A stretch of DNA of 64,000 nucleotides, taken from G963676655 sp963676655 (lineage in GTDB: Bacteria; Verrucomicrobiota; Lentisphaeria; Victivallales; Victivallaceae). Of the stretch, positions 18,444 through 28,410 are shown one piece after another. How positions within the stretch are numbered: the first letter of the stretch is position 1; each line of letters begins with the position of its first letter. The DNA is taken from assembly GCA_963676655.2 (NCBI GenBank), contig CAXXKX010000003.1, positions 682,001 through 746,000 on the forward strand. Direction: 5' to 3'. Under the pieces are notes generated by a model. The model did not search any database and was not told the DNA's origin. It saw only the letters and a list, made by a program, of their open reading frames with translations. The position numbers and the translations under genes are program-made.

Positions 18444-19559
18444 TTAAAGCCAGACGGCAGGATTTTTAACGGGAAGATTTCTTAATACCTCGAAACACTT
18501 CCGGTTCGTAGTCAGAGATTCCCATAAATCCAGGTACTCAGGTTCATTATATGCCACGTCTCCGAAAAACAAAAAAGACTGTTTGGCCGGCCAGTTATCC
18601 CAATACGCGATATCCTTCCCGTAAGGCCAAAGAGCTTTGTCTTTCACATAGGGATAAAGAAATTCTATCCCTCTGGCAATCCCCCGCCCATCACCGGTTT
18701 CATAGGCAAAAAGGTCATCTCCGGGAACCGACGCCAACTGACAAAGCGCGGTCATTGCATCAAGATTGAACAGCGAATATCCATAAGGTTTGGTTCGGAC
18801 CAGTTCATTAGGAAATGATCCGTCCGCCGCCATTTGCCCGGGCAGCAGGATAGATTTAAAATCTTTCCGGCACATTGCCAGCAAGTCATCGTCTTCAACC
18901 AGTTTAGCGAAGGCGGCAGTCTGCAGATACCAGCAGGTGCCGTGATTGTTTTGCTGAGCCCGTTCCTGTTTGCCGAAATCATGATCCTGCAGCCACCGCA
19001 AGTACTCTTTGAACCAGTTTCGGAGCCCAGTCTCGACTGAACCTGGCACTAATCCGTGATGAATTAAAATCCGGGCCGACAAAGCGGCTTCGATCAAATG
19101 TATCGTATCGATTATCCCGATCGAACGCCCCATACAGATTCCGTTGATGGCCTGCGAATAACGCAAGTGAGGAAGCATGCGGGTATTTTCATCGATAAAC
19201 CATCGATGCAATGCATCGACTGCTTTTGCCGCATACCGGCGGTCACGGCTCTTCATCCAGGCCAAAGTTAAGCCGGAGACCAGGTTACTCATTTTAATCA
19301 TCAATTTCCGGTGTTCGATAAAATTATCCGGGTTGGACATGCCGTCGCGCCTGACATAAACCGATCCCGGCATGTCCGCTTCCGGCCACCAGTAATCACC
19401 TTCGGAAAAATATTCATGCCGGGAACCGGAACTGCGAGGCGAATAAACATCGGTCAACGCCGGAGGCGCGGTATTATATAATTCACTCCATTCGGAAGCG
19501 GTGTCCGGCAGGGTAAAGGATAATTTCGACTTGACAGCCGTTTGAAGTTCAATAGTCAT
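18444..19559 (-). CDS. Alginate-lyase-family protein
   Basis: A 371-residue alpha/alpha-barrel protein resembling the Alginate_lyase (PL5-like) family. The conserved QQNNHGTCW segment (NNHG at 204-207) and GYSLFNLDAM are visible; in PL5 the Asn and His of this motif are at the active site. There is no signal peptide, so it is cytoplasmic and may act on imported uronate oligosaccharides, unlike the usually periplasmic PL5 enzymes. It lies 13 bp after a sulfatase and 5 bp before the AraC gene. The true substrate could be another uronate-containing glycan. Confidence 0.82.
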   Translation of the reverse strand: MTIELQTAVKSKLSFTLPDTASEWSELYNTAPPALTDVYSPRSSGSRHEYFSEGDYWWPEADMPGSVYVRRDGMSNPDNFIEHRKLMIKMSNLVSGLTLAWMKSRDRRYAAKAVDALHRWFIDENTRMLPHLRYSQAINGICMGRSIGIIDTIHLIEAALSARILIHHGLVPGSVETGLRNWFKEYLRWLQDHDFGKQERAQQNNHGTCWYLQTAAFAKLVEDDDLLAMCRKDFKSILLPGQMAADGSFPNELVRTKPYGYSLFNLDAMTALCQLASVPGDDLFAYETGDGRGIARGIEFLYPYVKDKALWPYGKDIAYWDNWPAKQSFLFFGDVAYNEPEYLDLWESLTTNRKCFEVLRNLPVKNPAVWL

Positions 19560-19572
19560 AGTGGGTGCTCAA

Positions 19573-20991
19573 TTAATTATGCAGTTTTTGCTTTCTCGCC
19601 GGAACTTTTTTCCAGATTTCTTCAATTTCTCTTTTAAAATTATTCAATATCCCGGAGAAATCAGGATTCCCTGCAAGGTTTTGTTTTTCATCAGGGTCAT
19701 TATCAAGATCAAACAGTTGATCGTCATAGCCATCTTGCCCGTACCAGATATATTTGTAATTATCGCGCCGGATCATGAAGCATCCATTGCCGCCGTGATA
19801 CCAGTCGCCCCACAGCTCGGAAACGGCCTCGTTCTTCCACTGTGGATCATTTTGATCGAAAAGTGGAACCATGCTGTCCCCCTCCAAATCTTCCGGCACC
19901 GGCAAGTCGGCTAAATCGCACAAAGTCGGGAAAACGTCCAGAAGCGAAACGACGCAGTCCGATTGTTTAAGTTTATGGCTGCAACCCGGACTGTAAATCG
20001 TCAACGGCACTCTGGCAGAGCCTTCGTAAAACTGTTTTTTCTCCCAGCAGCCGTGTTGTCCAAGCATCTCGCCGTGGTCACTGAAATAAATAATGATAAA
20101 ATCATCCAAAACATTCAACCGGTCAAGCAGGTCGACAACTTTACCGAACATTGCGTCCATAAATTCAACCTGTCCGTAGTAGGCGGCGGTCGCCCGTTTG
20201 ATCTCCCGTTCGCAGACATCTTTGGGTTTTCGGACGTCACTGGTAATCGCCGCGCTGTATTGTTTGTAGGACGGATGAGTATCCGGGGCGCTTTCGTAAT
20301 ATGGTTCAACCCGGTTCAGATAATATTCAAATCTCTCCTCTGCACACTGGAACGGATAATGCGGGTTGTTCAGGGAAAGACAGAAAAGCAGCGGTTGATC
20401 CCCGCGGGGCCGGTCATAGCCGGAATCCGCAAAATATCTTTTCAGATAATGACAGGCCGCCTGAGTCACCATATAATCCCAGGAATCTTCCTCATTGATA
20501 ATTCGGGCGTTCCGGACTTCCTTGGCCGGGCCCCAGAATCCGATACCGTGTTCCGCGCGCTCCGCTTTACTCATTCCCGGTTCCGCCATGCCTTCCGCCA
20601 TAGGCGGACGAATCGCAGTATGGATATCCCCCATCGGGCGCTCCAGCCAACCGTGCATCTGGTCCACATCCTGAAAATGCATTTTCCCGAAAGCGGTCGT
20701 ATTGTAGCCATATCGCGCGAAATGCCCCGGTATGGTTAAAAGGGCGCTGTCAAACGCTTCATAAAAATGGGTGCAATCAATCGTACTGGGTTGTTTTCCG
20801 GTTAAAAAACTTTGCCGGCCGGGAACGCATACCGGGCAATTACAGTAAGCGTTTGCAAAATTAGTTCCCCGGGCGGCAATCCGGTCCAGATTAGGGGTAC
20901 GGATAATTGAATTTCCGTTAGCGCCGAGTATATCGGCCCGATGTTCGTCTGATATGAGCAATAAGATATTTGGGTGTTTTGTGTTAACCAA
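19573..20991 (-). CDS. Formylglycine-dependent sulfatase
   Basis: A 472-residue alkaline-phosphatase-superfamily sulfatase. The metal-binding start (NILLLISDEHRAD) is followed by the formylglycine motif C55-V-P-G-R59, meaning Cys-type and therefore matured by an anaerobic or FGE sulfatase modifier. IIIYFSDHGEMLGQHGCWEK carries further metal ligands. It has no signal peptide and is probably cytoplasmic. The start is a TTG at 20991, supported by GGAGG 7 bases upstream; no ATG or GTG is suitably placed. It belongs to the eight-gene polysaccharide operon and should remove sulfate from imported sugars. Confidence 0.94.
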   Translation of the reverse strand: MVNTKHPNILLLISDEHRADILGANGNSIIRTPNLDRIAARGTNFANAYCNCPVCVPGRQSFLTGKQPSTIDCTHFYEAFDSALLTIPGHFARYGYNTTAFGKMHFQDVDQMHGWLERPMGDIHTAIRPPMAEGMAEPGMSKAERAEHGIGFWGPAKEVRNARIINEEDSWDYMVTQAACHYLKRYFADSGYDRPRGDQPLLFCLSLNNPHYPFQCAEERFEYYLNRVEPYYESAPDTHPSYKQYSAAITSDVRKPKDVCEREIKRATAAYYGQVEFMDAMFGKVVDLLDRLNVLDDFIIIYFSDHGEMLGQHGCWEKKQFYEGSARVPLTIYSPGCSHKLKQSDCVVSLLDVFPTLCDLADLPVPEDLEGDSMVPLFDQNDPQWKNEAVSELWGDWYHGGNGCFMIRRDNYKYIWYGQDGYDDQLFDLDNDPDEKQNLAGNPDFSGILNNFKREIEEIWKKVPARKQKLHN

Positions 20992-21017
20992 ATCAGGACC
21001 TCCAGGATTTTCGATAG

Positions 21018-21707
21018 TTACTTGGTATCGCGATAATACATGTCTTTGCCGCTGTTACCGGAACTGTCTTTAATCAGTTCGTTAACCTGGTAACTGCCGA
21101 CATTGCCGGCATGGAAGACAATGTTCGCCCGGACATTATTGCCATGGCGGAACCAGAAGTCATAGTAATCCCTGAGGTAGTTGGTCCCGGTACGTTTTTG
21201 ATCCCCGACAAAGATTTTGCGTGACGGCACTTTTATCTTGGACTGCTTACACCAGGTGGTACTCATCGCGGGGTCCTGTGAGATATACGGGTTGGCTGCA
21301 TAATGGGTATATTTGAACTCATCCATGACCAGCGCCCCTGTTGTCGCATGGGTAGTATATACTCGTCTTGGTTCAGAAGGGCAGACAAAGCTTTTCAACC
21401 AGGAAACGCCGCAGTTAGGAAGCTCACCGTAACCGCTCAGGTAGGCAACCCAGGACGCTTTGAGTCCGCTCTGCCTGGCAGTGCCGATATAGTGGTATTG
21501 ATAACGCGGAACGACATAACCATCCCAGCTGTCAGAATACAACGCTCCGGCAGTGCCGATTTGCTTCAGTTGGTTTGCGCAACTGATGTCTTTTGCTTTA
21601 TCCCGGGCTTTATTCAAGGCCGGTAACAGCATGCTGGCGAGGATGGCAATAATCGCGATCACAACCAGAAGTTCGATTAATGTGAAAAGCTTGTGTTGAT
21701 TTTTCAT
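21018..21707 (-). CDS. Pseudopilin within the polysaccharide operon
   Basis: About 229 residues from the ATG at 21707, which has GGAG 8 bases upstream; a longer frame from 21761 lacks a ribosome site. The N-terminus KLFTLIELLVVIAIIAIL is a prepilin signal with Glu at +5, followed by LLPALNKARDKAK. The C-terminal part has RHGNN and VFHAGNVGSY, a variant of the H-X9-DG signature. It lies between the DUF4838 gene and a sulfatase, 26 bp before the latter, which ties it to glycan breakdown. Its N-terminal 30 residues are almost identical to the pseudopilin at 1277-2017, whereas the rest is unrelated at sight. Confidence 0.9.
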   Translation of the reverse strand: MKNQHKLFTLIELLVVIAIIAILASMLLPALNKARDKAKDISCANQLKQIGTAGALYSDSWDGYVVPRYQYHYIGTARQSGLKASWVAYLSGYGELPNCGVSWLKSFVCPSEPRRVYTTHATTGALVMDEFKYTHYAANPYISQDPAMSTTWCKQSKIKVPSRKIFVGDQKRTGTNYLRDYYDFWFRHGNNVRANIVFHAGNVGSYQVNELIKDSSGNSGKDMYYRDTK

Positions 21708-21842
21708 TTTTTGTCTCCAACTAACTTTAATTATATTGTTTGTTAAAAAAACACTATTCACAGTTTAATAATAACACCATTTAAGCTTAAATGAAATGGC
21801 AAAAAATGCAATTCAGATAGCAATATAGTACTATTAGTCCGT

Positions 21843-24131
21843 TTATATCTTTTTTGCTGCAACTTCTTCGACCGTGACGTCATCAAGCCAGAATCTGGCA
21901 TTGGGTTCTCCGGTCCCGAAAGTAAACCATACCGCCATTGCTTTAACGTCGTTCCAGGCCTTGTCCGGCACCTTGAAGCATATTTGCAGCTTACGCCATT
22001 TATCTTTGGTTCCACCATGGATAGTTTCCGCATACTGGTATATTCTTTTATGATTCACGTCTGCTCCCATAAAACCGCCTTTATCGCTGATAAAGCGCAA
22101 TCTCAATGTAATATTGCAGCGTGGAGATACGTTTTTGGTCTTGACCATTGCCGAAACCCGGTAAATTTTACCGCTGTCAATATCAACATTATTTCTGAAA
22201 ACATAAGTGCTTGGCAGCGAGTTGCGGGTATCAACCGACAATGATCCCTTTTTACTGCATCCTTCGCGCTTATCACAGAAAAACTTTCCGGTACTATGTG
22301 ATTTTTTCCAGGGTTTCCAGTCTTTCACGTTTTTATCACAGTTAAACTTTACCACAAGAGCTTTTCGGGTTATTTTCATGTTTGCCTGGGACATCTTGAC
22401 ATATTCAATGTAAGGTTCAAGATATTTCTTTTTTGCAAAGAGAAAATAATCAAGAATAAATTTGGCTCGTTTTTTCTGTTTGGGCGTCCCGGCAAGCTCA
22501 CAGGTTTTTTGGAGTAATTTTTCGCATTTATCCAGATCATCCTGCTTTAATGCCACAAGATATCCAAGAGTCTTTCTTTCCAGATACGGCCTGGTTGCCG
22601 CCCCGTTTTTAAACCATTCAGTCTTTATGACCCGTTTAGTCCAGAAATCCTCCCAGAGATTATAGTACTGTTCAAGGTATGGAGCTGCTTTTTTCCCGAC
22701 ACATGCCTCGTACCAGCCTTTTAAAACTTTGTCCGGATCAAGATTGATATTCCAGAGCAGTTTGAAGCGTAAGTACGCTTGCGGCGCGTTTTTCCATTCC
22801 GGGGCCGGGTGCAATTCACCGCTGTAAAACCTCATACCGCGTTTATACAGGTATTTCAGGGTATCCGCGGTATGATGCGAAGTCGTGCGGGGAACTATGT
22901 AAGCACCGGAATTCAAATAGTCCCATAGTCCGAATGTCGGGGCAATGGCGCTCCAGGCGTCAATACGTTTTTCATCAACATTTTTTCTGGTTTCCGGATC
23001 GGCCCAATATACCAGGTCTCGACAAAGAACCGGCACAATATGGTCATCAAGTTTGATGTTCTTAGGCGGCAAAACCACCTTTTGGTAGGAAAGCAGGCCG
23101 AAATATTTATCCGGATATTTCTTTCTTACTTTTTTAACGACGGCATTAACCCACTCATAATAGCTTTGCGAACTCATGCCTTCAGGAAAATCTTTATTTT
23201 TGGCTCGGCATTTGCTACATTGACAAATATTAACGTTATCGTTAATTGAAAGAGAATAACTGTTTTTTCCAGGATTCGCATCAAAGTAAGCAATAATGTT
23301 TTTTGCCGCTTCATCAACGATTCCGGGGGCGGTATAACACCCATCCCAGTAATTCAGCCGCCATTTCCGGTTTTTCGGGTTGGGTTTCGGCAAAAATCTC
23401 TTTCCATTGATTTCCGGAAAAAATTCAGGATGTGTTTTTGTATATTTATCGGGCGGTAGAATATTGCCGATATTGTGGTTATACTGCAAGCCGGAACCGC
23501 TTAAGTAGCCCTGTCTCATTCCCCAGACAAGTCCGGCCAGTCTATCTTTTTTACTTTTATATGCTTTTCCCAGTCCTGAATTGCTCCGTCTGAGGAAGGA
23601 CGGTTTTTCGAGAATGTTTTTCATCGGAACTGATATTGAATCATGTTTCGGAACATATTCGCCAAGCTCCAGCGGAAACAGCCATTTTACCCCGACATAT
23701 TTCTCTAAAAAACAATGCGCCCCATACATTGTGTTCAATTCGATCCCATCAATCGGCCGTCCAACGATAACGATATTCTTTTGATCGGGAAACTGGATCA
23801 CGAATCCCTGCGGCGACGGCAGGTCGAGATTGAGTTTTTTGACGTAATCGGTCGGACCGATATGGATATTCACCAATTTGTTGTCCGGGCTTTTATCGTA
23901 TACAACTTTCAGTTTAGCGCCGGTGCTTTTGAATATATAATCTTTCAGATCGTCTGTCGCCAGTTTTAGCCATTGGTCCTTACTTTTCGGAACCACCAGC
24001 CGGCATTGGGCCTTATGGTCTTTGACGATGGTGATATCTTCCGCGTTCACCGTATTAACCAACCCTCCGGCAAGTATTAAAACAGCGAGAGTAATTAATT
24101 TATTTCCTGTTTTTGATGAGATGACAGACAT
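21843..24131 (-). CDS. Secreted DUF4838-domain protein
   Basis: A 762-residue exported protein with signal peptide (LITLAVLILAGGLVNTVNA). Residues 30-150 resemble the N-terminal domain of alpha-glucuronidase-like proteins (LATDDLKDYIFKSTGAKLKV, then GAHCFLEKYVGVKWLFPLE). The centre matches the DUF4838 family in style, with a CQCSKCRAKN cysteine cluster typical of it. The last 150 residues look like a carbohydrate-binding jelly roll. AGGAG lies 6 bases before the ATG. DUF4838 proteins are found in glycan-utilisation loci, often as presumed glycosidases; the activity is not proven. The only clearly exported enzyme of this operon, it may make the first cut. Confidence 0.85.
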   Translation of the reverse strand: MSVISSKTGNKLITLAVLILAGGLVNTVNAEDITIVKDHKAQCRLVVPKSKDQWLKLATDDLKDYIFKSTGAKLKVVYDKSPDNKLVNIHIGPTDYVKKLNLDLPSPQGFVIQFPDQKNIVIVGRPIDGIELNTMYGAHCFLEKYVGVKWLFPLELGEYVPKHDSISVPMKNILEKPSFLRRSNSGLGKAYKSKKDRLAGLVWGMRQGYLSGSGLQYNHNIGNILPPDKYTKTHPEFFPEINGKRFLPKPNPKNRKWRLNYWDGCYTAPGIVDEAAKNIIAYFDANPGKNSYSLSINDNVNICQCSKCRAKNKDFPEGMSSQSYYEWVNAVVKKVRKKYPDKYFGLLSYQKVVLPPKNIKLDDHIVPVLCRDLVYWADPETRKNVDEKRIDAWSAIAPTFGLWDYLNSGAYIVPRTTSHHTADTLKYLYKRGMRFYSGELHPAPEWKNAPQAYLRFKLLWNINLDPDKVLKGWYEACVGKKAAPYLEQYYNLWEDFWTKRVIKTEWFKNGAATRPYLERKTLGYLVALKQDDLDKCEKLLQKTCELAGTPKQKKRAKFILDYFLFAKKKYLEPYIEYVKMSQANMKITRKALVVKFNCDKNVKDWKPWKKSHSTGKFFCDKREGCSKKGSLSVDTRNSLPSTYVFRNNVDIDSGKIYRVSAMVKTKNVSPRCNITLRLRFISDKGGFMGADVNHKRIYQYAETIHGGTKDKWRKLQICFKVPDKAWNDVKAMAVWFTFGTGEPNARFWLDDVTVEEVAAKKI

Positions 24132-24247
24132 TTCAGCTCCTATTGTATTTGTTTGTTAAAATGACTTCGGTTGTCTTATAGAATAACGTCTGTCAAGCTG
24201 AATTAAAATGGTAAAAAATATTAATCAGATAGCAAAAAAGTTTAAAA

Positions 24248-25660
24248 TCACGATTCCGGGATAATATTTCTGCATTGGGCCGTCTTCATTAATGTTCCAG
24301 CTTTGACAAAACCTTCCGGACGGCTCTGTAATTTGTCGATTAACAATCCGCGCCAATGGCTGGCCAAATCCTGATAATCGGGGTTGTCCAACAGATTTTT
24401 ACATTCAGCCGGATCTTGTTCCAAGTCGAAAAATAGTTCATACCCTTCATCGATATCCCATATGTATTTATACCTGCCGTCAGTCACGGCCTGATGATAT
24501 CCCTTGTATTCAATATGGATGTGATCGCGGGACGGCCTGATGCCGTTGCTCAGAAGAGGATAAAGATTTTCTCCGTCCACCGTATCCGGTATTTCCATAT
24601 CAAGCATTCCCAGTACCGTCGGCATAATATCCGCGTGAGTGGCAGGATAATCCATAATCCGGTTTCGTCCAAGTCCGAATTCCTCCGGTGCAGAGATTAT
24701 AAACGGAACTCGCGCGCTCGGTTCCAGCGCCCGGCATTTTCGCCACATATAATGATCCCCGAGCATCTCGCCATGATCGCTGACGAATATCACAATCAGG
24801 TCGCGACACAATTTTAACCCGGTGATATCATTAAGCAGTCTTCTCAGCTGGGTGTCCACATGGTTAATCGAGCCGTAGTACGCGGCGCGGGTGGTGCGGA
24901 TTTCCTCCTCGTTCATTATCAGCTTGTAAGGGGCGACCAAGTCTGTTTGTTCTCGCAAATCAGCCGACGCCCAGTCCCCGAAAACCGGCTCAGGCACTCC
25001 GGTTCTAATATATCGCTCCAAATAGAAATCCGGCGGCTGCAAAGGCGGATGCGGCGCAATAAAACCGACAGACAGGAAGAACGGACAACTGTCGTCTCGC
25101 CTTTCGAGAAAACGAAGCGCCCGGGCGACAGTCCAGTTGGTCGGATGAAGATAATCCGGCAGCGACCAGGGATAAATATTCCAGTCATTATGCAGAATTC
25201 CGTCTTGATATGTTCCCAGGTCCGCCGCTCCAGCCGGTGCGTTTATGCGGAACCACTCTTCATATTCACCGTAACAATGGCGGTATTGGCCCGACATTAT
25301 TTCCATATCGTCAAAGCCGTAGCGTTTCCGTGGAGGATGCAGATGCATATCCCGCCCGACATGGTATGTCTGATAGCCGTTTGCCTTCAACACCCGCGGC
25401 AGACTCGGGACCGAATCCGGAACTTCCAGCAAGGCATTGGAGATTACCCGGTGTTTTTGCGGGGATTGCCCGAACATGATTGATCTTCGAGCCGCAACAC
25501 AAACCGGACAGGCCGCATAAAATCTGTTGAACCTGACTCCGTTTACCGCAAGATTATCCATGACCGGGGTTTCAAGCACCGGATGTCCTTCACATCCGAG
25601 GCAGTCACCACGCTGCTGGTCAGTGTGAATCAACAGAATATCGGGTTTCTTTGTCATCAT
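24248..25660 (-). CDS. Formylglycine-dependent sulfatase
   Basis: A 470-residue sulfatase. DILLIHTDQQRGDC supplies the N-terminal metal ligands, and C54-V-A-A-R58 is the C-x-A-x-R form of the formylglycine motif. LIVIFVSDHGEMLGDHYMWR contains the conserved second metal site. No signal peptide is present. It is 34 bp after the ceramidase-like gene and 116 bp before DUF4838. Together with the second sulfatase of the operon it suggests a substrate with at least two differently placed sulfate groups. Confidence 0.94.
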   Translation of the reverse strand: MMTKKPDILLIHTDQQRGDCLGCEGHPVLETPVMDNLAVNGVRFNRFYAACPVCVAARRSIMFGQSPQKHRVISNALLEVPDSVPSLPRVLKANGYQTYHVGRDMHLHPPRKRYGFDDMEIMSGQYRHCYGEYEEWFRINAPAGAADLGTYQDGILHNDWNIYPWSLPDYLHPTNWTVARALRFLERRDDSCPFFLSVGFIAPHPPLQPPDFYLERYIRTGVPEPVFGDWASADLREQTDLVAPYKLIMNEEEIRTTRAAYYGSINHVDTQLRRLLNDITGLKLCRDLIVIFVSDHGEMLGDHYMWRKCRALEPSARVPFIISAPEEFGLGRNRIMDYPATHADIMPTVLGMLDMEIPDTVDGENLYPLLSNGIRPSRDHIHIEYKGYHQAVTDGRYKYIWDIDEGYELFFDLEQDPAECKNLLDNPDYQDLASHWRGLLIDKLQSRPEGFVKAGTLMKTAQCRNIIPES

Positions 25661-25694
25661 GCGTCCAGTTGAATTTTTTCAGGTTTTACAAATT

Positions 25695-27128
25695 TCATGT
25701 TGCATCAGGTCCCAGAATACCGTACTTCCACGGAGCTTGCCAGGATTTACTTTTTTGAGGCGGCGGCATTTTTTCAGGAACTAACTGCTTCGCCAGGACT
25801 ATGCTGGCAAAACGTATTTTCTCTCCGGCCTGAACCTCCATATTGGAATATGAGGTCAATACCGTCTCATAACCGCCGCCGGCTGCACCGAAACATTCAG
25901 CGTTCGGAACGTAACCGAGCGATCCGTTGGCAAGACTTACGATAAAAGTATAGTCAAAAGGGCTCTCGGCTTTAATATCCAGCCCCAATTGGCAGAAATA
26001 CTCTGCAGGATTTGACAGATAGACCGCGTTACCGATTTTGATAGCACCAATCGAAACAGAAACTTCAGGCACTGTTTTGCTCAGGTAATCTGCCAGAATT
26101 CGTTCTTTGGCAAAAATGTACTCAGGCAAACTGTCATCTTCACCCGCATTTTTGACAATCTTCCAGCACTTTTTTAAACTATCGGGCGCAGGTTTGCGCC
26201 TTTTCAATTTCAAAACAGTTGTTTTCGCCGCTATTTCCCGGAATTCTTCACGAGCTGAACAAGTCAGAACTTTTACCGCTTCCGCGCCGACTCTGGTTCC
26301 CAGCTTTTTTGCGGTTTCCTGTCCACCGTCAACCGTATTTGCCAGATTATCAACCTGAGTGACGTCTCCACAGGCCCCATTGAGAAAGACAACCCCGCAA
26401 TCCCGGCCCATCATTCTCCGGATCGTCAGTTGCAAATAATGCACCCAGTCAGCCGAAACCACCGGGCTGCTGTCGCAGGTTGCGTGACAGGCATAATTGA
26501 CAACACAGCCAATCAGGGAGCCGTCCCGCCGCCAGGCTCCGGTAACACCGACTTCCGGATCAACCGGCCCGGCGACCTCGACGATTTCCGGATTCAGCTT
26601 GCCCGGATGGGTGTAGACACGGCCGTTTTTCATTTTGAACCGACGATTGAAAATCATCGAGTCCTCATAACCGCTGCCGTTGCTGATCAAGGCATCTTCC
26701 TTATGCTTGTCGGCCTCATATACCGCACTGGCGATTTGTTCAACCACCCATTCGCGATAGCCGGGCGAAGGACAGGCCGAGTGTTCAACCGCAAGCTCAT
26801 AAATCTCCGGCGGCAAAGTATCAAGACTACTCATTTGAAACATGGCGGTCGCGGCTGCCCCGCTATGGGTATGGGAGGCCCCGATACAAATATTATCGGG
26901 CGGAATCGAGGTTAGTTCAAGTATCCTCTTCTTGGCCTCTACCACGCTGTCAAAACCCAGATATGAAGCATCAATTCCTACCAGCGCGACACGTTGGTCA
27001 TCCGCGGCAAAGACTGCGGCTCTGACCTTGAGCGGATCATGGATACCGCTCAAATATCGTTTAACATAACCGGGACGTTCCGCCCCGATCGGCGGGGTTA
27101 TATCCGTTTCAAAAAATCCTGCCTGCAT
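25695..27128 (-). CDS. Neutral/alkaline ceramidase-like protein
   Basis: A 477-residue protein resembling the N-terminal domain of neutral/alkaline non-lysosomal ceramidases: the opening AGFFETDITPPIG, GASHTHSGA and NYACHATC contain the histidines that bind zinc in that family, and VVFLNGACGDVTQV is also conserved. It lacks a signal peptide and is shorter than true ceramidases (about 650 residues). Such short homologues are common in Planctomycetota and Lentisphaerota glycan loci, where their substrate is unknown. It is 10 bp after the oxidoreductase gene, so clearly co-transcribed. Confidence 0.87.
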   Translation of the reverse strand: MQAGFFETDITPPIGAERPGYVKRYLSGIHDPLKVRAAVFAADDQRVALVGIDASYLGFDSVVEAKKRILELTSIPPDNICIGASHTHSGAAATAMFQMSSLDTLPPEIYELAVEHSACPSPGYREWVVEQIASAVYEADKHKEDALISNGSGYEDSMIFNRRFKMKNGRVYTHPGKLNPEIVEVAGPVDPEVGVTGAWRRDGSLIGCVVNYACHATCDSSPVVSADWVHYLQLTIRRMMGRDCGVVFLNGACGDVTQVDNLANTVDGGQETAKKLGTRVGAEAVKVLTCSAREEFREIAAKTTVLKLKRRKPAPDSLKKCWKIVKNAGEDDSLPEYIFAKERILADYLSKTVPEVSVSIGAIKIGNAVYLSNPAEYFCQLGLDIKAESPFDYTFIVSLANGSLGYVPNAECFGAAGGGYETVLTSYSNMEVQAGEKIRFASIVLAKQLVPEKMPPPQKSKSWQAPWKYGILGPDAT

Positions 27129-27138
27129 AAGCTGACCC

Positions 27139-28161
27139 TCATATTTCCACTTTTACCGGCAACCCGGTGTCCGCAGACTTTATCGCCGCCTCTCCGAACG
27201 CAACGGTTTTAGTCCCTTCGTACACGTCGGTCGGACACTGTTCGCCTTTATCAAGATATTCGATGAATTCAGCCAGTTCGGCATCGACATTATGACTGCT
27301 GACCAGAACCGGAACCTGCGTGAATGCCAGTTTGCCGGATACATCATAAACCGATTCTTCGCATAACTGGATATGATCGCTGGTATTATCGCAAATAATG
27401 GTTCCTTTTGTTCCGTTGATGACCGTGCGCATGGTGTATGGACGCTTGACGCCCTGCGAGACAAATATCCGGCCGATGACATTATTGGCAAACTTTGCCA
27501 CGGCGACACCGGTATCACGGGCCGGCCAGTCAGGCTGACATTTGTGGTTCATATAACAAAAGACTTCTGTCGGATCGCCCACGATCCAGCGGGTCAGATC
27601 CAATGCGTGGCAGCCGCCGCCGATAAAGCCTTCCCGCTTAACCACCGGGTCGACGCGCCAGTCACGATATCCGCGCACTTTGTTATAATCATGGGCGTAT
27701 TCACTTTCAATATAGTAGATTTCCCCAATCCGCCCCTGATCAATCAGATGCTTGGCGGTTTTGAAGCCGGGAGCATAACGGCACACTTGCCCTACCATGA
27801 AGAACTTGTCGCTCTTTTCAACCGCATCAATTATTTTTCTGCATTCCGCCACGCTCTGAGCCAGAGGCTTTTCGCAAATGACATGTTTTCCAGCCTTAAG
27901 CGCTTTGATGCTTTGTTCAACATGAAAATTGTCCGGTGACGCGACAATTACTATGTCGACATCTGAATTGATGACCTCTTCATCGGTATCGACAATCCGG
28001 CAGCTCCGACTGCGAAAATATTCATGATCGATTTTTTCGTTTTCCTCAAAATACTTGTCATAGACATAACTAAGCTCGGTTTTATCCGAATCCTGAGCCG
28101 CCCTGGCCCAACGAAAACCCATTCGCAAACCAAGAACCCCGACTTTGTACTTTTGCATCAT
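27139..28161 (-). CDS. Gfo/Idh/MocA-family oxidoreductase
   Basis: A 340-residue NAD(P)-dependent sugar dehydrogenase. The Rossmann fold starts at residue 5, VIVASPDNFHVEQSIKALKA and EKPLAQS are hallmarks, and GGGCHALDLTRWIVG gives the catalytic His in the C-terminal domain. GGAG precedes the double ATG. It is the first gene of the eight-gene operon, followed within 10 bp by the ceramidase-like gene. These enzymes often oxidise a sugar C3 or interconvert inositols; the substrate here is not predictable. Confidence 0.93.
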   Translation of the reverse strand: MMQKYKVGVLGLRMGFRWARAAQDSDKTELSYVYDKYFEENEKIDHEYFRSRSCRIVDTDEEVINSDVDIVIVASPDNFHVEQSIKALKAGKHVICEKPLAQSVAECRKIIDAVEKSDKFFMVGQVCRYAPGFKTAKHLIDQGRIGEIYYIESEYAHDYNKVRGYRDWRVDPVVKREGFIGGGCHALDLTRWIVGDPTEVFCYMNHKCQPDWPARDTGVAVAKFANNVIGRIFVSQGVKRPYTMRTVINGTKGTIICDNTSDHIQLCEESVYDVSGKLAFTQVPVLVSSHNVDAELAEFIEYLDKGEQCPTDVYEGTKTVAFGEAAIKSADTGLPVKVEI

Positions 28162-28410
28162 ATTTACTCCATATTTTTGCCTTGGAGTGTTCAGTTTCAG
28201 GTAATATTTAATTTAAGTCGCCGAAATTTTTTGGCGGTTTCAAAATAACCAGACTTGGGATTAAATTTATCATGAAACTGGACACTAGTTGTTAAAATAA
28301 CGTTTATCTATAATCAATATACTCTTGAATCAAGTATAAGAAAATGGTAAAAAATTACTCAAAGATAGCAAAACAGTACAAATGCCACAATTTTTCTCGG
28401 TTATTTCTCT

